A stretch of 64,000 bases of DNA from Psococerastis gibbosa (lineage: Eukaryota; Arthropoda; Insecta; Psocodea; Psocidae). The position numbers and the translations under genes are program-made. The stretch covers positions 34,395,371 through 34,459,370 of the forward strand of contig OZ020487.1 of assembly GCA_963971405.1 (NCBI GenBank), read 5' to 3'. Within the stretch, counting starts at the first letter, position 1; each line of letters opens with the position of its first letter. Below the pieces are notes generated by a model that was given only the letters and a program-made list of their open reading frames with translations, did no database searches and was not told where the DNA came from. Below are positions 20,776 to 30,959 of the stretch, piece after piece.

Positions 20776-21383
20776 TCACAGCGGCATAGCCAGAAATGTT
20801 CTTCTTGGGGGGCCGGGGTGGTCCAGTTTTCACTCATTACATAAAGTCTGCCCACTTACGATAGGTTTCCGAACGGGGTGGTATTTCATTAGGTCCCCCC
20901 CCCCCAATTCAATCATAATAATAGTAGTAGAAAAAGAGGAAAGCCGTTCTCATGAACGTAGGTATGCATCTTCTAATTAGAGGCATGATCTAAATTTCTC
21001 TTGCCCAGGCACTGGCTTCGGGAGGCCGGGGCCGGGGCCTCCCCCGGGGAAGGTTTTTGAAAAAATAGGCCTGAAATTGTGGAGTTTTTCACATTTTGAT
21101 GTATATGGACGTCTTATAACGTATTCTAATAACGCTTAGACTTTAGAGGTGAAGAATAGTAGACCTACTGCAAGAAAGGGGCGCCCGCGGGTCTCCAAGG
21201 GGGAATTATGTTGAAAAAGAACGGGCCCAAATTAGTGGAATTTACACATTTTGAAAGCAGTTATGTTTATATTTTACACGCGAAGGATATTACAGCTAAC
21301 AAGGGGGCCCGGGGCTAGCCCGAGGAATGGTTTTTAAAAGATAGGCCTGAAGTAGTTTGTCGGCTAAAAAAATTGGTTTTTTC
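20776..21383. mobile_element. hAT-like element remnant with GC-core tandem units
   Basis: The left end CAGCGGCATAGCCAGAAA matches the hAT-like CAGTGGCGTAGC family. Inside, about three units of roughly 125 bp each contain a GGGGCCGGGGCCTCCCCCGG-like core and a GAAATTGTGGAGTTTTTCAC-like arm. The right end is lost where MITE E begins. Confidence 0.65.
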
Positions 21384-21697
21384 GTGGTAGCAGACATTCA
21401 AGACTTAGGCGGGGTTTCCACCGACCTCGCATTGCAGAATTGACGGAAATGTTTATTTTCCTCTATGCCATAGTAAAATCACAAACAAACAAACTAAAAT
21501 TAAAAAATGGCGTCATGGGATATGTTTAGTACAAACATTATAATAGATTTCTGTAAAAAGAAAAATTCTAATTTCCGTCAATGTCATTTGCATTCTGTAA
21601 TGCGAGATCGGTGGAAACGCAACCTAAGTCTTGAATGTCTGCTACCACGTCACTGTTTTTGGAAATAGCCCTAGCCGGTCAGTGGAATGGCACCTAA
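21384..21697. mobile_element. MITE family E, left-truncated copy
   Basis: The copy has the inverted arms of the 4.1-kb element: CGTGGTAGCAGACATTCAAG on the left and GTCTGCTACCACG on the right, then CCTAGCCGGTCAGTGGAATG. The outer part of the left end is missing. Confidence 0.8.
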
Positions 21698-21940
21698 GTT
21701 ATTGCCAGACAGTAAAATGTGTGCCAGGAAAAACAAATGAAGATTTGTTCCTTTTCATATTCATACAAGAACAGATAGAAGTGAGCCTGTAAAATATATG
21801 CTTTCGTATTTAGCCTTTGCATGGGAATAGTTATAGACCGCATTATTACTGAAGTGACAGAATTTTCTTTATTTTTCTGTTCGTTGATGTGAATAAATTA
21901 CTTTGTTATTTCTGTGGAGTGTTAAGTTAAGTACACTTAC

Positions 21941-21958
21941 GGCGATAGTGCCGAAGGG
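21941..21958 (-). CDS. Candidate 18-bp microexon, Pro-rich gene (minus)
   Basis: This is the duplicate of exon 22341-22388. The GTAAGT donor is kept, but the original acceptor CAG has become CCG. Using the next AG (AGCCAG) leaves an 18-bp exon that would still be phase 2 at both ends and encode PSALS. It may equally be a decayed copy that is never spliced. Confidence 0.3.
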
Positions 21959-22340
21959 CTGGCTGATGATAATCGGCAAGAACAAAAATTTTAAATGTAT
22001 TAAAATTGCTTGAGTTTCCGCCTTACATACACACGCATTAGAATACTTGTATTGAAAAAAGCTCAATGAATTGTTACATCACTTGACCTTCGGTGGCACG
22101 GGACTGCATTGACATGGAAGGTTGTAGGCATCTCAGAGACTCATCATTAAGTTATTGCCAGACAGTAAAATTTATTTAAGGAAAAACAAATTAAGATTTG
22201 TTCCTTATCATATTCATACAAGAACTGATAGAAGTGAGCCTGTATAATATGTGCTTTCGTATTTTGCCGTTGATTCGTTGTTCTTTGATGTAAATAAAGT
22301 ACTTTGTCCTTCTGTGAAGTGTTAAGTTAAGTACACTTAC

Positions 22341-22388
22341 GGTCGAGAGTCGGGCGATGCCGGTGCCGCTGCTGCTGCGGGAGACCAT
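22341..22388 (-). CDS. Exon of Pro-rich gene (minus), Ala/Pro-rich
   Basis: The acceptor TGTTCCTTCAG and donor ACC|GTAAGT bound 48 bp. In the frame dictated by the upstream exon at 24414-24647 it encodes R then WSPAAAAAPASPDSR and ends in phase 2. The alternative frame (MVSRSSSGTGIARLST) is also open, so the phase argument decides. Confidence 0.5.
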
Positions 22389-22574
22389 CTGAAGGAACAA
22401 ATATTTAAAATTCATTAAAATCACTTTATTCTCTTGTCTTCCATACATACTATACAGGTATATCATACGTGTATTGAAAAAAAAGCTCTATGAATTCTAA
22501 AGTCAGATTAAAGTTAGACTAGTCTAGCCCCATACCGTGACTGATAAATACGAATTAATAATGATTTTTGTTCT

Positions 22575-22640
22575 ATTACTAAGCCACCCTAGCGGAGTCA
22601 GGGCTATAAAGCCCTCTCTTAGACTCAACTAGGAAGGATG
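22575..22640 (-). repeat. SINE family 2, partial copy
   Basis: It shares the 3' part of the 58.3-kb and 62.6-kb SINEs on the minus strand: CTTCCTAGTTGAGTCTAAGA, GGGCTTTATAGCCCT and GGGTGGCTTAGTAATAGAAC. The tRNA-like head is absent. Confidence 0.7.
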
Positions 22641-22794
22641 TTGAACAGGGAAAAAATTTCCATTTTGATTTTTTCTGGTTGCTTCAAAAGTAAGTTTTAT
22701 GTGCAATGATGACACTTGCCTTTCCACGTTATTTCAAAATTTCAAATTGATGCTTACTTTTCCAAGTAGGCTATTTAAAACCCGCCAAAACTGA

Positions 22795-22904
22795 AAACCA
22801 CTTTTTTGGGGTACTATGACCTCAAAACGTGTGAATCCACTGAAATCTCGAAATTGAAAATTTTCCACCATCACAAACTTTCCATACCTCTATGTACTAC
22901 GTAT
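22795..22904 (-). repeat. Repeat A terminal fragment
   Basis: It carries AAAACCACTTTTTTGGGG, TTGAAATC-like phrases and ends TACTACGTATAAATAGGAAAG, the reverse-oriented 5' end of repeat A. Confidence 0.75.
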
Positions 22905-23025
22905 AAATAGGAAAGCGAAAATAATTTTTCTGGTGAACATCCTTATCTGTGCTTTCTAACTTCAAGTATTACCCTGGGACATTGATATTGGACCACTTTG
23001 CATTTTGACAGTGTTAATTTTTGCT

Positions 23026-24120
23026 TTCCTATTTATAGGTTAGTTATATAAAGAAAGTTTTTTGATGGTTGAAATTTTTGATTCCGAGATTTCAAAGGAT
23101 TTCCTGGTTTTGGGGTCCCAAGAACCAAAAGAAGTGGTTTTTACAAAACGTCTATCTGTCTGTTAATTGTTCGCCGGTTTGTGAGCAAATTACTCGGTGG
23201 CTTTCAATAAAATTTGACCCGTAGGTTCACAGAATTCGTACCTCGGTAACATTTTTTAATTTGGGCTATCGTACTCAATTTTGGAGCGTTTTACCTACAA
23301 GAACCTAAAACATCCCTTTCGGCTCTGGCCGATCAGGAATAGGGAGATTCCGCAGACCTTGCTTTTCCTCTACGCTACCTACGCTATATGCATGTAATAA
23401 CAAATAGAAAATACTTCATTATTGTCCCGACCACAACATCAACACACAAAACACTCTTCTGTTCCAAATTTCGAACCACAATGCCGGCTATGAAATTTTT
23501 GTTTATCAAATTATTTTCACTTTGACTGGATGCCATCTTAAAATGGTTGATTTGTCGTGAAAAGTGGTGATTACCATTATCGTAGGTAATAATACGAACT
23601 TTCAGTCAGATTTTAATTCATTCTTCTGTAACCAATATTACCTTAGATATGAATTATACAAGGTTTCAATCGACCGCCATCTTGTAACTAAATAGTGGAT
23701 CGCGCTGTTTAACGAACTCGATCAATTTTTGAGCCAAGTTTCATCAAAATCGCATAATATTTACGGAAGTTGGAGTGTTTCCTAAAATCGATATACATAT
23801 GTTTATACATACATATATGTATATATATGTATAACGTTTTGAACGGAGGGTGGTTTTAGGCTCAGGGGGGTCATGAAATGAAAAGTTGTGAAAGAATTTT
23901 CCGAAAGTCGAACATTGGTCGACATCTCAATAGGTAGATGAATCTCCCTAAAATATACTTTAAAAAAAATTATTTCTTACAAATGGCTCCAAAAATTTCT
24001 TTCTATCGACGATTTCCAACTTCAGGTTTAAGTGTTAAATAGAGTACCTAACAAAACCGAACAGCTTGATTTCCCAATCAAAGTTTTGGTTTTCTAATAA
24101 AACAAATTTTTTTTTAAATG
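23026..24120 (+). repeat. Repeat A copy interrupted by repeat C
   Basis: The copy starts TGCTTTCCTATTTATAGG and continues through GAGATTTCAAAGGATTT and AAGTGGTTTTTACAAAACG to about 23300. It resumes at 23965 with ATGGCTCCAAAAATTTC and TTTCTATCGACGATTTCC. Repeat C fills the gap. Confidence 0.75.
23309..23949 (+). repeat. Repeat C, copy 3 (nested in repeat A)
   Basis: It opens with CCCTTTCGGCTCTGGCCGAT and AGGGAGATTCCGCAGACC and closes with GATGAATCTCCCT. Internal phrases match copy 1 at 6.9 kb in reverse orientation. Confidence 0.8.
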
Positions 24121-24413
24121 GCGATTGAAGAGAACAATGAACATTTAGTTGTCCCAAATTTGTGAGAGTTGCAACTTGGGTAAACACTAACCCCACATTA
24201 AAAAAATCAGAGATACACCGTAATGTCGATTTTGACTGGCCCACTACATTAACAATGAACATATTTAATTACTTTCACGGCAGCTCGAATAAAAAAGATA
24301 GTGTTCGCCTGAAACTACGAGGCTCCCTGACTATCTTTCTAAAGTGCTTACAGTCAATATCAAACGATAAGTTTCTGCGAACTGTAAATATAAATGTACT
24401 TTGTTGCACTTAC

Positions 24414-24647
24414 CTTTTGGCCGCTGGACCAAAGTCCCTACTGTTGCTGGGCCGCTTTGGCGTGACTGGGGTCGGTGGCTGCGGCGAGGACGTCGGTGGC
24501 TGCGGCGAGGGCGACTGCGGCTGCGGCGAAGTGGCCGACAAGTTTGGTGCGGCGGGGGCCTGCATGGCGGTGGGCGGCCGCCTCGATGATCTTCTCCGCA
24601 CAGTTGGTAATTGAGGGGCTATCCCTCTTGAATAGGGCGTAGGACGC
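24414..24647 (-). CDS. Main exon of Pro-rich gene (minus), PQP repeats and KRP motif
   Basis: The acceptor TGTGTTTTAG and donor AAAAG|GTAAGT bound 234 bp, phase 2 at both ends. It encodes a basic stretch (TVRRRSSRRPP), a Pro/Gln low-complexity block with SPQPQSPSPQPP and SSPQPPTPV, then TPKRPSNSRDFGPAAKR. The C-terminal part resembles TPPKRPASDPIVMAVKRLR of the exon at 61.9 kb, and the first bases of the following intron also resemble that intron. Basic clusters could act as nuclear signals (inference). A + strand frame is also open here but has no splice signals. Confidence 0.6.
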
Positions 24648-25519
24648 CTAAAACACAACCTACATCTCAGCAAATTTTGTTGAAGGAAAAAAGAGCAATT
24701 GACAGATTGTTTACTCGTATCTTAAAATATACATATAACCTCGTATAATGTTCTTTTTTATATAATTACATTCATTATTATCAATTAATTTATAAACGTT
24801 TGTAACAGCAGGGGTCGCATTGAAATTAACCTTTAAATTTCATAATTTTTACATTCAACTCAAATTCCAGTTTTGCGCCAAGTTGAATTTCTCTTTAATT
24901 ATCGGTCGTTGAGCAGTAAATAAAATATCATCCACTATAAAATATATTCCTCAACACTTTGATACATAGTACATTATGTTGCTATCACCTACACCGATTG
25001 GCCACAGTTATGGAGTGTAAAATGCTGAAATATTTCTATCGCACAACTCAGTCCAGTTGTTATGTGTAGACGTTTTAATTGGCAGTTGGGTCCTTGGTTT
25101 AGTACCTACTGCTGTCGGGGGCACATTGGGCAGTGGACCGTCCAACACAGTTTGCCATTGCTTGTATTGATACGATATTTGTGTTTAATGCGAATTTGTT
25201 TCGGCTATAATAACTACATGTAAATGTAAGGGTATGCTGAAATAGAAATTTGTATTGGGAGGGAAGGTTTGGTAGATGGAGTAATTGGAGCATTCTTTAA
25301 ATATATGGGGAACTGTAGGTCGTAGGTAGGTACCTGACAACTGTGTTAAGTTGCAAACAATATCTGAAAGAGAAAATCGCACGGGGAAAATATTACTGGT
25401 GTAAAAATCTTAATTTCTCCGCAATTATTAATAGAAGAGCCGTAAATGAGGTTCACAATGCACAAGAAATGCTCATCTTGACCGTTTTAATTTACATAAG
25501 TTTTTAGTTTTTGTGAATT
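24648..25519. other. Intron of the minus-strand gene, unassigned
   Basis: AT-rich; no element termini recognised. A minus-strand open frame at 25099-25293 has no splice support. Confidence 0.4.
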
Positions 25520-25745
25520 GTTCGTTCCTCTTCTTGCTCTACAACACTCATCCAGCCATCTCGGTTTTGTAGGACGTCCCACCATCTACGGACTCCAACT
25601 CACGGAGGTCGGCTTTAAGTCTTCCTCCCAACGGTTTTCCTTCTTCCCGTCATGCTTGCTTTGTAAATTTTGTTAGGCTGCAGTACTCACCCATTTAAAT
25701 GACGTTTCCCATCCTTCTGAGTCTTATAAAAAATGGCAGTTGTTG
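25520..25745 (-). mobile_element. LINE C-terminal remnant (same type as 0.6 kb)
   Basis: Minus-strand frames give RMGNVI, then PNKIYKASMTGRRKTVGRKT and a tail like NRDGWMSVVEQEEER. PNKxYKASM is shared with the fragment at 745-780. Stops and missing pieces show decay. Confidence 0.65.
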
Positions 25746-26003
25746 TCACTGAATGACTGTGCCAAATGTGACGTAGTCTACCTAAAGTACGATCCATTCC
25801 ATTTTATGGTGATCAGAAATTATTTGTCCACAATAGCAGCAGCAACTGGCAGATTCTCCCTGTGTTTACATACTAGCAGGTGTTCTATTTTGATTAGAAA
25901 AGTACATAAAAAGTCTAAGTTCACTATATTGAACTTTTTGTGGTTGGAACTGCATTGTACAAGTAAGGGTTAGCAACTTCCCCATTATACTTTTTTAACC
26001 TAC

Positions 26004-26088
26004 CTCGTCCTGCCCATAATTGGACCGCCCCTGAACAAGGATTGGTCGGCCTCTTGCAGACGTAGTTCGGTCTTCTTAACCATCACGC
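26004..26088 (-). CDS. First coding exon of Pro-rich gene (minus)
   Basis: The acceptor CTCTTTTTTACAG and donor ACGAG|GTAGGT bound 85 bp. ATG at 26083-26081 opens MVKKTELRLQEADQSLFRGG and the exon ends in phase 2, exactly what the next exon at 24647 needs (AG|G gives Arg). The acceptor upstream implies an additional 5' exon, so the frame could also continue upstream through GC|GTG|ATG. Confidence 0.55.
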
Positions 26089-26230
26089 CTGTAAAAAAGA
26101 GAAAAACTACTATTCCAATTCTCACCTCGAGCTCCTACTTTTCCGGGGGTGGCACTTTGGTACTATGCCGATTGCCCCTCAACAAGCTTAACCCAGGACT
26201 GTTACAAATATGATTTTCGATTATTTCCAG

Positions 26231-26329
26231 GCGGCTCACTTCCTGAGCAGGGTCCGCGAGTCGTTGGTTAGCAGTAATGCTGATGCGGAAACATCATTTG
26301 TAAAGACCATAGTGGGCGTTCCATTTTAG
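26231..26329 (+). CDS. Possible terminal exon, unknown protein
   Basis: TTATTTCCAG precedes an open frame AAHFLSRVRESLVSSNADAE and on to TAG at 26327-26329. The composition looks protein-like, but there is no donor, no partner exon and no recognised motif. MITE E sequence begins directly after it at 26337. Confidence 0.3.
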   Translation, partial: AAHFLSRVRESLVSSNADAETSFVKTIVGVPF

Positions 26330-26336
26330 GATTCAG

Positions 26337-26413
26337 GTAAGGCGCCCATTCCACCGACCGGCCAGGGCTATTTACAAAAACGGTGACGTGGTAGCAGACA
26401 TTCAAGACTTAGA
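26337..26413 (+). repeat. MITE family E, single-end fragment
   Basis: It has GTAAGGCGCCCATTCCACCG, GGGCTATTTACAAAAACGG and ACGTGGTAGCAGACATTC, identical in order to the left end at 4121. The second arm is missing. Confidence 0.85.
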
Positions 26414-27119
26414 TGTCATTAGAATAAAACGTTATATCCTAATGACCAATATTACGCGTGTCTTATACAGTAGGGCTTAAATTATTCGAATCAATTACAA
26501 CAAGGCACCATTCGTATTTAACTAGGTCCGGTGTACAAAAACTATTCATGCGCCGGTGAAACGCCTGGAAATACGTCTTTGGAGCTAATGGGTTTGGCGT
26601 AAAACCAAGTCTAATTTAAAATATTTTTCTCGCTGAGCTCACATCATTTAGGGTATAGTTAACAAAAAAGTTGAACCCCTAACAAAAAATTGAAAATGAT
26701 ATGTGGCCGTCACTTACAACGAATGAACACAGTTTGCTCATTCCATCCCCTGGCCCCTGAAGTCCTCAACAGTGTCTTTTGTGACAATTTCGAAAATTGT
26801 TTGCGATAGGTATTATAGACGGGCCCATATCATTCGTATGGCTTATATAAAAATCCCTTTCGGCCCTGGCCCATCACGGTCATTACTGCTAAACCATATA
26901 ATCTTTCCCGGCCATAGAATTTCTAAGATAATTTTTAAGCGATTAAGAACAGAGAAAGTCCTTTCTGGCTAGGTTGCATATTCTGTATAATATGATGGTA
27001 TGAACTTGCGGCTCGAAAATCTCAGAATCCATCTGATTGATCGTCTAAAAGTGGTATCAAAAATTCAAAATATAGTTTCTGAAGTCAGTTTCAATACATT
27101 GAAGTATTATATCGTATAT
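26414..27119. other. Unassigned; short repeat C trace
   Basis: At about 26849-26880 CCCTTTCGGCCCTGGCCCAT matches the end of repeat C. Nothing else was recognised. Confidence 0.45.
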
Positions 27120-27262
27120 ATAACACTGACATTAATTTATCTTTATAACCGAAATTAGAGGATATGGAAAAAACTGGACTTGGCGGGATTTGAACCCACG
27201 ATCTGCGCCTAAACCGCTGGAGCACAAGCCCCGATAAGACCAGCAATCTCCAAATCCTCTAC
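27120..27262 (-). repeat. tRNA-derived SINE, family 1
   Basis: The minus strand carries a tRNA-like head with the B-box GGTTCAAATCCC in a T-arm context (GTGGGTTCAAATCCCGCCA) and an A-box-like GTGCTCCAGCGG upstream. It is followed by AGTTTTTTCC and a tail with CTCTAATTTCGGTTATAA and AATGTCAGTGTTATA. The same tail follows a tRNA-like head at 52.3 kb, so this is a SINE and not a functional tRNA gene. Confidence 0.85.
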
Positions 27263-27292
27263 TTATGCTCTTATTGGCATGGTTCGTACGAA

Positions 27293-27533
27293 GCCCCCCC
27301 CCCCCCCCCCGAATTGTAAAGAAGAGAAAAACCTTGCATTGTTCTGTTTGATGTTTCACCTGCATATTTTTTTCTCCCTCTAAAGCACTAAAACTGTGTG
27401 TTTTTGCAATTCTTACAACTTTCCGGGGGAGGGGGGGGGGGGAGGACCCACCGTTTTACTATGGGTATTCCATACCCCCTCGACCCCCTGGTAGTTAGCC
27501 CCAACCGAAATAAAATCCTGGCTACGTGCTTGA
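27293..27533 (+). mobile_element. hAT-like MITE, right part (second copy of the 19.3-kb element)
   Basis: From the C-run at 27294 to CCTGGCTACGTGCTTG it follows the 19.4-19.74 kb copy phrase by phrase (TTGATGTTTCACCTG, TTCTCCCTCTAAA, CCACCGTTTTACT). The left terminus is not found. Confidence 0.75.
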
Positions 27534-28052
27534 GGGACATGATCTTAATTTCCCCACCCGAGGGGTCAGGGGCTGAAGGGGGGCCCGGGGGTCTCTCTCG
27601 GGGAAGGTTTTGAAAAAATAGGCCTGAAATTGTGGAATTTTACACATTTTGATGTATATACGTCTTGTAACCTATTGTAATAACGTTTAGGTTTTACAGC
27701 CGAAGAATAGTAGACCTACTGGAAGAAAGGGGGGCGGGGGTCTCCCCCGAGGGAAATAGAATAGGCCCGAAATAGGGAAATAATAATACATAATATGAAT
27801 AATATTACAGCTAACAAGGTGGGCTACCATGGGGAATGTTTTTTTAAAAGATAGGCCTTAAATAGTTTGTTGGCAAAAGAAAATTTGATTTATCAGACGA
27901 TAACATTATTAACAAAACTGGAAACAGGGGGACCGGGGTCTCCCCGGGGATTTATTTTGAATGAATATCTGAAAATTTTTCTGTTTTGCTAAATTTGGGG
28001 GGGGGGGGGTCCGGGCTCCGCTTACCCCCTCCCCTTGTCTACGCCACTGACG
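27534..28052. mobile_element. hAT-like remnant with about four GC-core units, right end kept
   Basis: Cores such as GGGGCCCGGGGGTCTCTCTC and GGGACCGGGGTCTCCCCGGG alternate with AT-rich arms (ATAGGCCTGAAATTGTGGAA). The block ends GTCTACGCCACTG, the hAT-like terminus. No left terminus is visible. Confidence 0.65.
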
Positions 28053-28059
28053 ATGCATC

Positions 28060-28990
28060 ATGATGCAAAATATGCAAGCCTAGAAGTAACATTTAAGTTT
28101 TCTACATTTCATTTCGCGTGCTTTATAATTGATGTTAGAAGTTCTGAACATGATGTTTATTGTTCCTCATGGGCCAGTCTTGTCTTATCACTTTATAACT
28201 CATACGTTACAAATTGGCAATGAAAAATGTTTAAAGTATTCAACAAAGTCTTCGAACGAATTTACAGCTGCGGTAATTTTTTGAGGGATAGTTTGCTTTG
28301 ATGTTCCAAGTTTATTTTCTAGCTAATTGTATTCTTGTTTGATAAAACATCTTTATTGACTATATTTTTAAAAGTTGACATTAGTGCGCTCCCAACCAGC
28401 AAGAATAGGAAGCAACGGGCGCTATATAGATATTTAATTAGTATACTTAGGGTTGTTTTACTTACTAATATTTAGTTGTTTTCTTACTTGTGGTGGTTTT
28501 CAACCTTTCCCGAGCTCGGTATGGAAGATCACCTTTCTTGATATAGATTCTTGCATCTAAATTAGCTATGCAGAAGCAGTTGAGGATTAAATACTATGAT
28601 AAAAGTAAACGATTTTATAAAGATTATAAAGTACTGGTAACGTTTGGTTGCAGATGTACAGAGACAGATTTGTGTGGACTTGCAAGTAGATGATAGTTTT
28701 TCATAGGTGGCGCACGAGTCGCCAGTCACAGGTTAGGCGCCAATATTTAAATTGTGCCTAGTAACGAGGACACAGAGGGACACGTCTTGGACAAAATCGC
28801 TGGAAGTGAACCTCCGTTAGAGTACGTACTGTTTAATTTTAATATAAATAGAACAAAAATCAGCTAATTTTGATTGTTGGTCTGTCCTTTGAGGTCATAC
28901 CAAATTAATTAAAAAATAAATTCTTGGACGCTCTAAAACACATATGTGTAGGCCTACGAGTTCCCAATCTGTCCGAAAAGGAGATTAAAA
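28060..28990. repeat. Long inverted duplication, arm 1
   Basis: The reverse complement of this arm aligns with 29610-30345, for example GAACAATAAACATCATGTTC, TTTTTGTTCTATTTATAT, AACAGTACGTAC and GTCCTCGTTAC in matching order. Identity looks to be about 70-80 percent with indels. Confidence 0.75.
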
Positions 28991-29388
28991 TTTCAGAGAC
29001 ACTGGCTTACTGGCTTGACAAAAATAAGTGGTTGGTTGACACAGCGCATGCGCATGGTCAACAGTAGCCGCGCTACAAATTTTAAGGCCATAGGGGGCAT
29101 GACTTCTATCTGGGGAGCCAATGAAACAACAAAACATTTAAGTAGGTAGGTAGTAGGTATACCGCAATGGAAGTATGTAACTTGTTACCAGTTGTGCCGG
29201 ACGTTTTTGAATTAAAATAATTCTGCAATTTAACAACATTCAACATGTAAAATATCTCAAAAGTGGGGGCCCCGGAGGGGCCGGGGAAACTGTAGGGGGC
29301 CAGGCCCCCTCGGGCACCCCCGTAGCGCCATCACTGATGGTCAAGAAGGCGGTTTATGCAAATATCTACTGCGTACTATTTTCCAGTG

Positions 29389-29510
29389 AGCATACAGGTC
29401 ATATAAGTCATATTAGTCTGATGATGGATTTTATCCGAAACCGGTCACTATTGAAGTATTTTACTGTGGATCATTGCGTTCTTCTTCCTCTACTCATGAA
29501 GCATACAGGT
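29389..29510 (+). mobile_element. Hammerhead-bearing 100-bp retro-insertion with 11-bp TSD
   Basis: AGCATACAGGT occurs at 29389-29399 and 29500-29510. The reverse-oriented relative at 36361-36371 has this site once, with matching flanks, so the empty site is visible. The 100 bp between holds CTGATGA (29418-29424), a short stem GGA/TCC, then GAAACCGGTC (29437-29446). These are the conserved parts of a hammerhead ribozyme with a minimal palindromic stem III. Such motifs are known in Penelope-like elements. Confidence 0.7.
29408..29455 (+). ncRNA. Hammerhead-ribozyme-like motif (minimal stem III)
   Basis: The core order is stem I strand (TTAGT), CTGATGA, stem II (GGA-TTTTA-TCC), GAAA, the stem III palindrome ACCGGT, C at the cleavage position, then ACTATT as the stem I return strand. 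Stem I is short, with AGU/ACU pairing plus mismatches. With so small a stem III, activity would probably need a dimer, as described for Penelope-element hammerheads. Activity is not shown. Confidence 0.55.
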
Positions 29511-29609
29511 AAAGACATTTTGATTCTTAAAATGTAATTAAAATGTAATGAAAAAGAAATATATACAAGCACAAAATATAATTTTTGTTTTGTCGCGTAT
29601 TATGTTTTT

Positions 29610-30345
29610 GGACAGACTAGGAACCATGTGTTTTCCAGCGTCCAGGCATGAAATTATTTTTCAATCAATTTGGTAGGACCCCAAAGGCCAGGCCATTCAT
29701 CTAAATTAGCGAATTTTTGTTCTATTTATATCAAAATGTAAACAGTACGTACCCTAATGGTGGTTCACTCCCAGTGATTATGTTAAAGACGTGCTCCCCC
29801 CCCCCCCCCCCTTGAGTCCTCGTTACCAAGTGAGCTGCTTCTCACTCTGCTCGTTGAGGGCACACTAATGTCATCTCCTAAAAATAAAGATCAACCAAGA
29901 ATACAATTAGCTAGAAAAGAAACGTGGAAAAGAAAAGCAAACTAGCCTATCCCTCTAAAAATTACCAGGAATCAGGCTGTTTAGGCGCAGATTCAACCAA
30001 CGTCAATAGTGATATTAAATGTTTTTTGACGTGGTAGCAGACATTTTTAGACAGTTTTAGCCACACTAAAAATGTCTGCTACCACGTCAAAAAACATTTA
30101 ATATCACTATTGACTTTGGTGGAATCAGCGCCTTATGATGACGCGATTATGTATACTATTCATGTATTCGTACTGTAGCTAGCTAGAAGCCGCAGCTGTA
30201 AATTCTTTTAAGAATTTGTTGAATTCTGCAACTTCCGACATTTTTCATTTCAAATTTGTGACGAATTATGTCGTGATAACACAAGAATAGCCTATGATGA
30301 ACAATGAACATCATGTTCTAAACTTCTGAACATCAATAATAAAGC
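29610..30345. repeat. Long inverted duplication, arm 2
   Basis: Reverse complement of arm 1 (28060-28990), enlarged by MITE E4 at 29981-30135 and by a C-run at 29797-29811. Its distal part also matches 36400-36745 in direct orientation. Confidence 0.75.
29981..30135. mobile_element. MITE family E, short palindromic member
   Basis: The outer ends TTAGGCGCAGATTC and GAATCAGCGCCTTA are inverted. The inner arms from GTCAATAGTGATATTAAATG inward are almost perfect for 49 bp and include ACGTGGTAGCAGACAT, the family signature. The loop is about 15 bp. Confidence 0.88.
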
Positions 30346-30900
30346 ATGTCAAATAATAGGTAGAAATCTTACCTGTTACATCTAAGCTTTCATTTGCACC
30401 ATATCACGTTTTCGGAATTTAATAAAAGAACCTGTACGAGTGATCCCGTACATGCTTTCCTAGTTATGAATTATAATAAGTACAGGGATAGATAAAATAA
30501 GAGGCTAGTTCCATGGTAAGCCATTGTTCTAGTGTTACATTTCGGTTGCCTCGACTTTCCCGATCCCAAAGCACGGAATTGATAGATGGGATGATTGCTT
30601 AGTCTAGAAGAGGCATACCAATATATTACAACACAGTAATAACGGCAGGGTATGCAATGTATTGGAGCATGAATTATCCTTATTTTTTTAAAAAATTAAG
30701 TTTTCATTCATGACCAACACATTTGTTTGGGAATGCAACCTATTCGGTTTTCTTGCTCTATTTAAGACCTAAAACATACCTGAAGTTAGAAGGCATTGAT
30801 TGGAACGTTCCACAGAAAAATTATTTTTTAGTCAAAGCTGCAACAACTATAGTCTTATAGAACTGATGAGCTACTGCATGGAATGCCAGCCTATGAGCGC
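30346..30900. other. Continuation of the 36-kb-like duplication, then repeat A-like debris
   Basis: 30365-30570 matches 36545-36745 (ACATCTAAGCTT, ATTTAATAAAAGAACC, GTACATGCT, GAATTATAATA). Past 30580 the text ACCAATATATTACA and GCAATG resembles repeat A debris found near 36770. Confidence 0.55.
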
Positions 30901-30959
30901 CTCCCGGAAGCTCTGCAACTTAAAGGACGAGAGAGCCGAAAACCTACTTGGTTTCATGA

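Larger units (their letters stand above)
21696..22510. repeat. Tandem duplication, about 453-bp unit carrying one exon each
   Basis: Starting at AAGTTATTGCCAGACAG, 21696 and 22149 align over about 370 bp, including CATATTCATACAAGAAC, AGAAGTGAGCCTGTA and the minus-strand donor AAGTACACTTAC. Differences are scattered substitutions and short indels. Confidence 0.85.

Noticed and set aside
24162-24614. 150-codon frame on the + strand over the Pro-rich exon
   Set aside because: It is the antisense of the minus-strand exon, low in complexity (Gly/Cys-rich) and without splice or start context.
27167-27245. Possible tRNA gene on the minus strand with GGTTCAAATCC
   Set aside because: The same downstream tail follows a different tRNA-like head at 52.3 kb, and the acceptor stem does not close. 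It is a SINE.
29384-29508. Possible exon between TTTTCCAG and CAG|GTAAAG
   Set aside because: The paralogous site at 36.36 kb lacks the segment, and 11-bp direct repeats flank it, so it is an insertion and the splice look is incidental.
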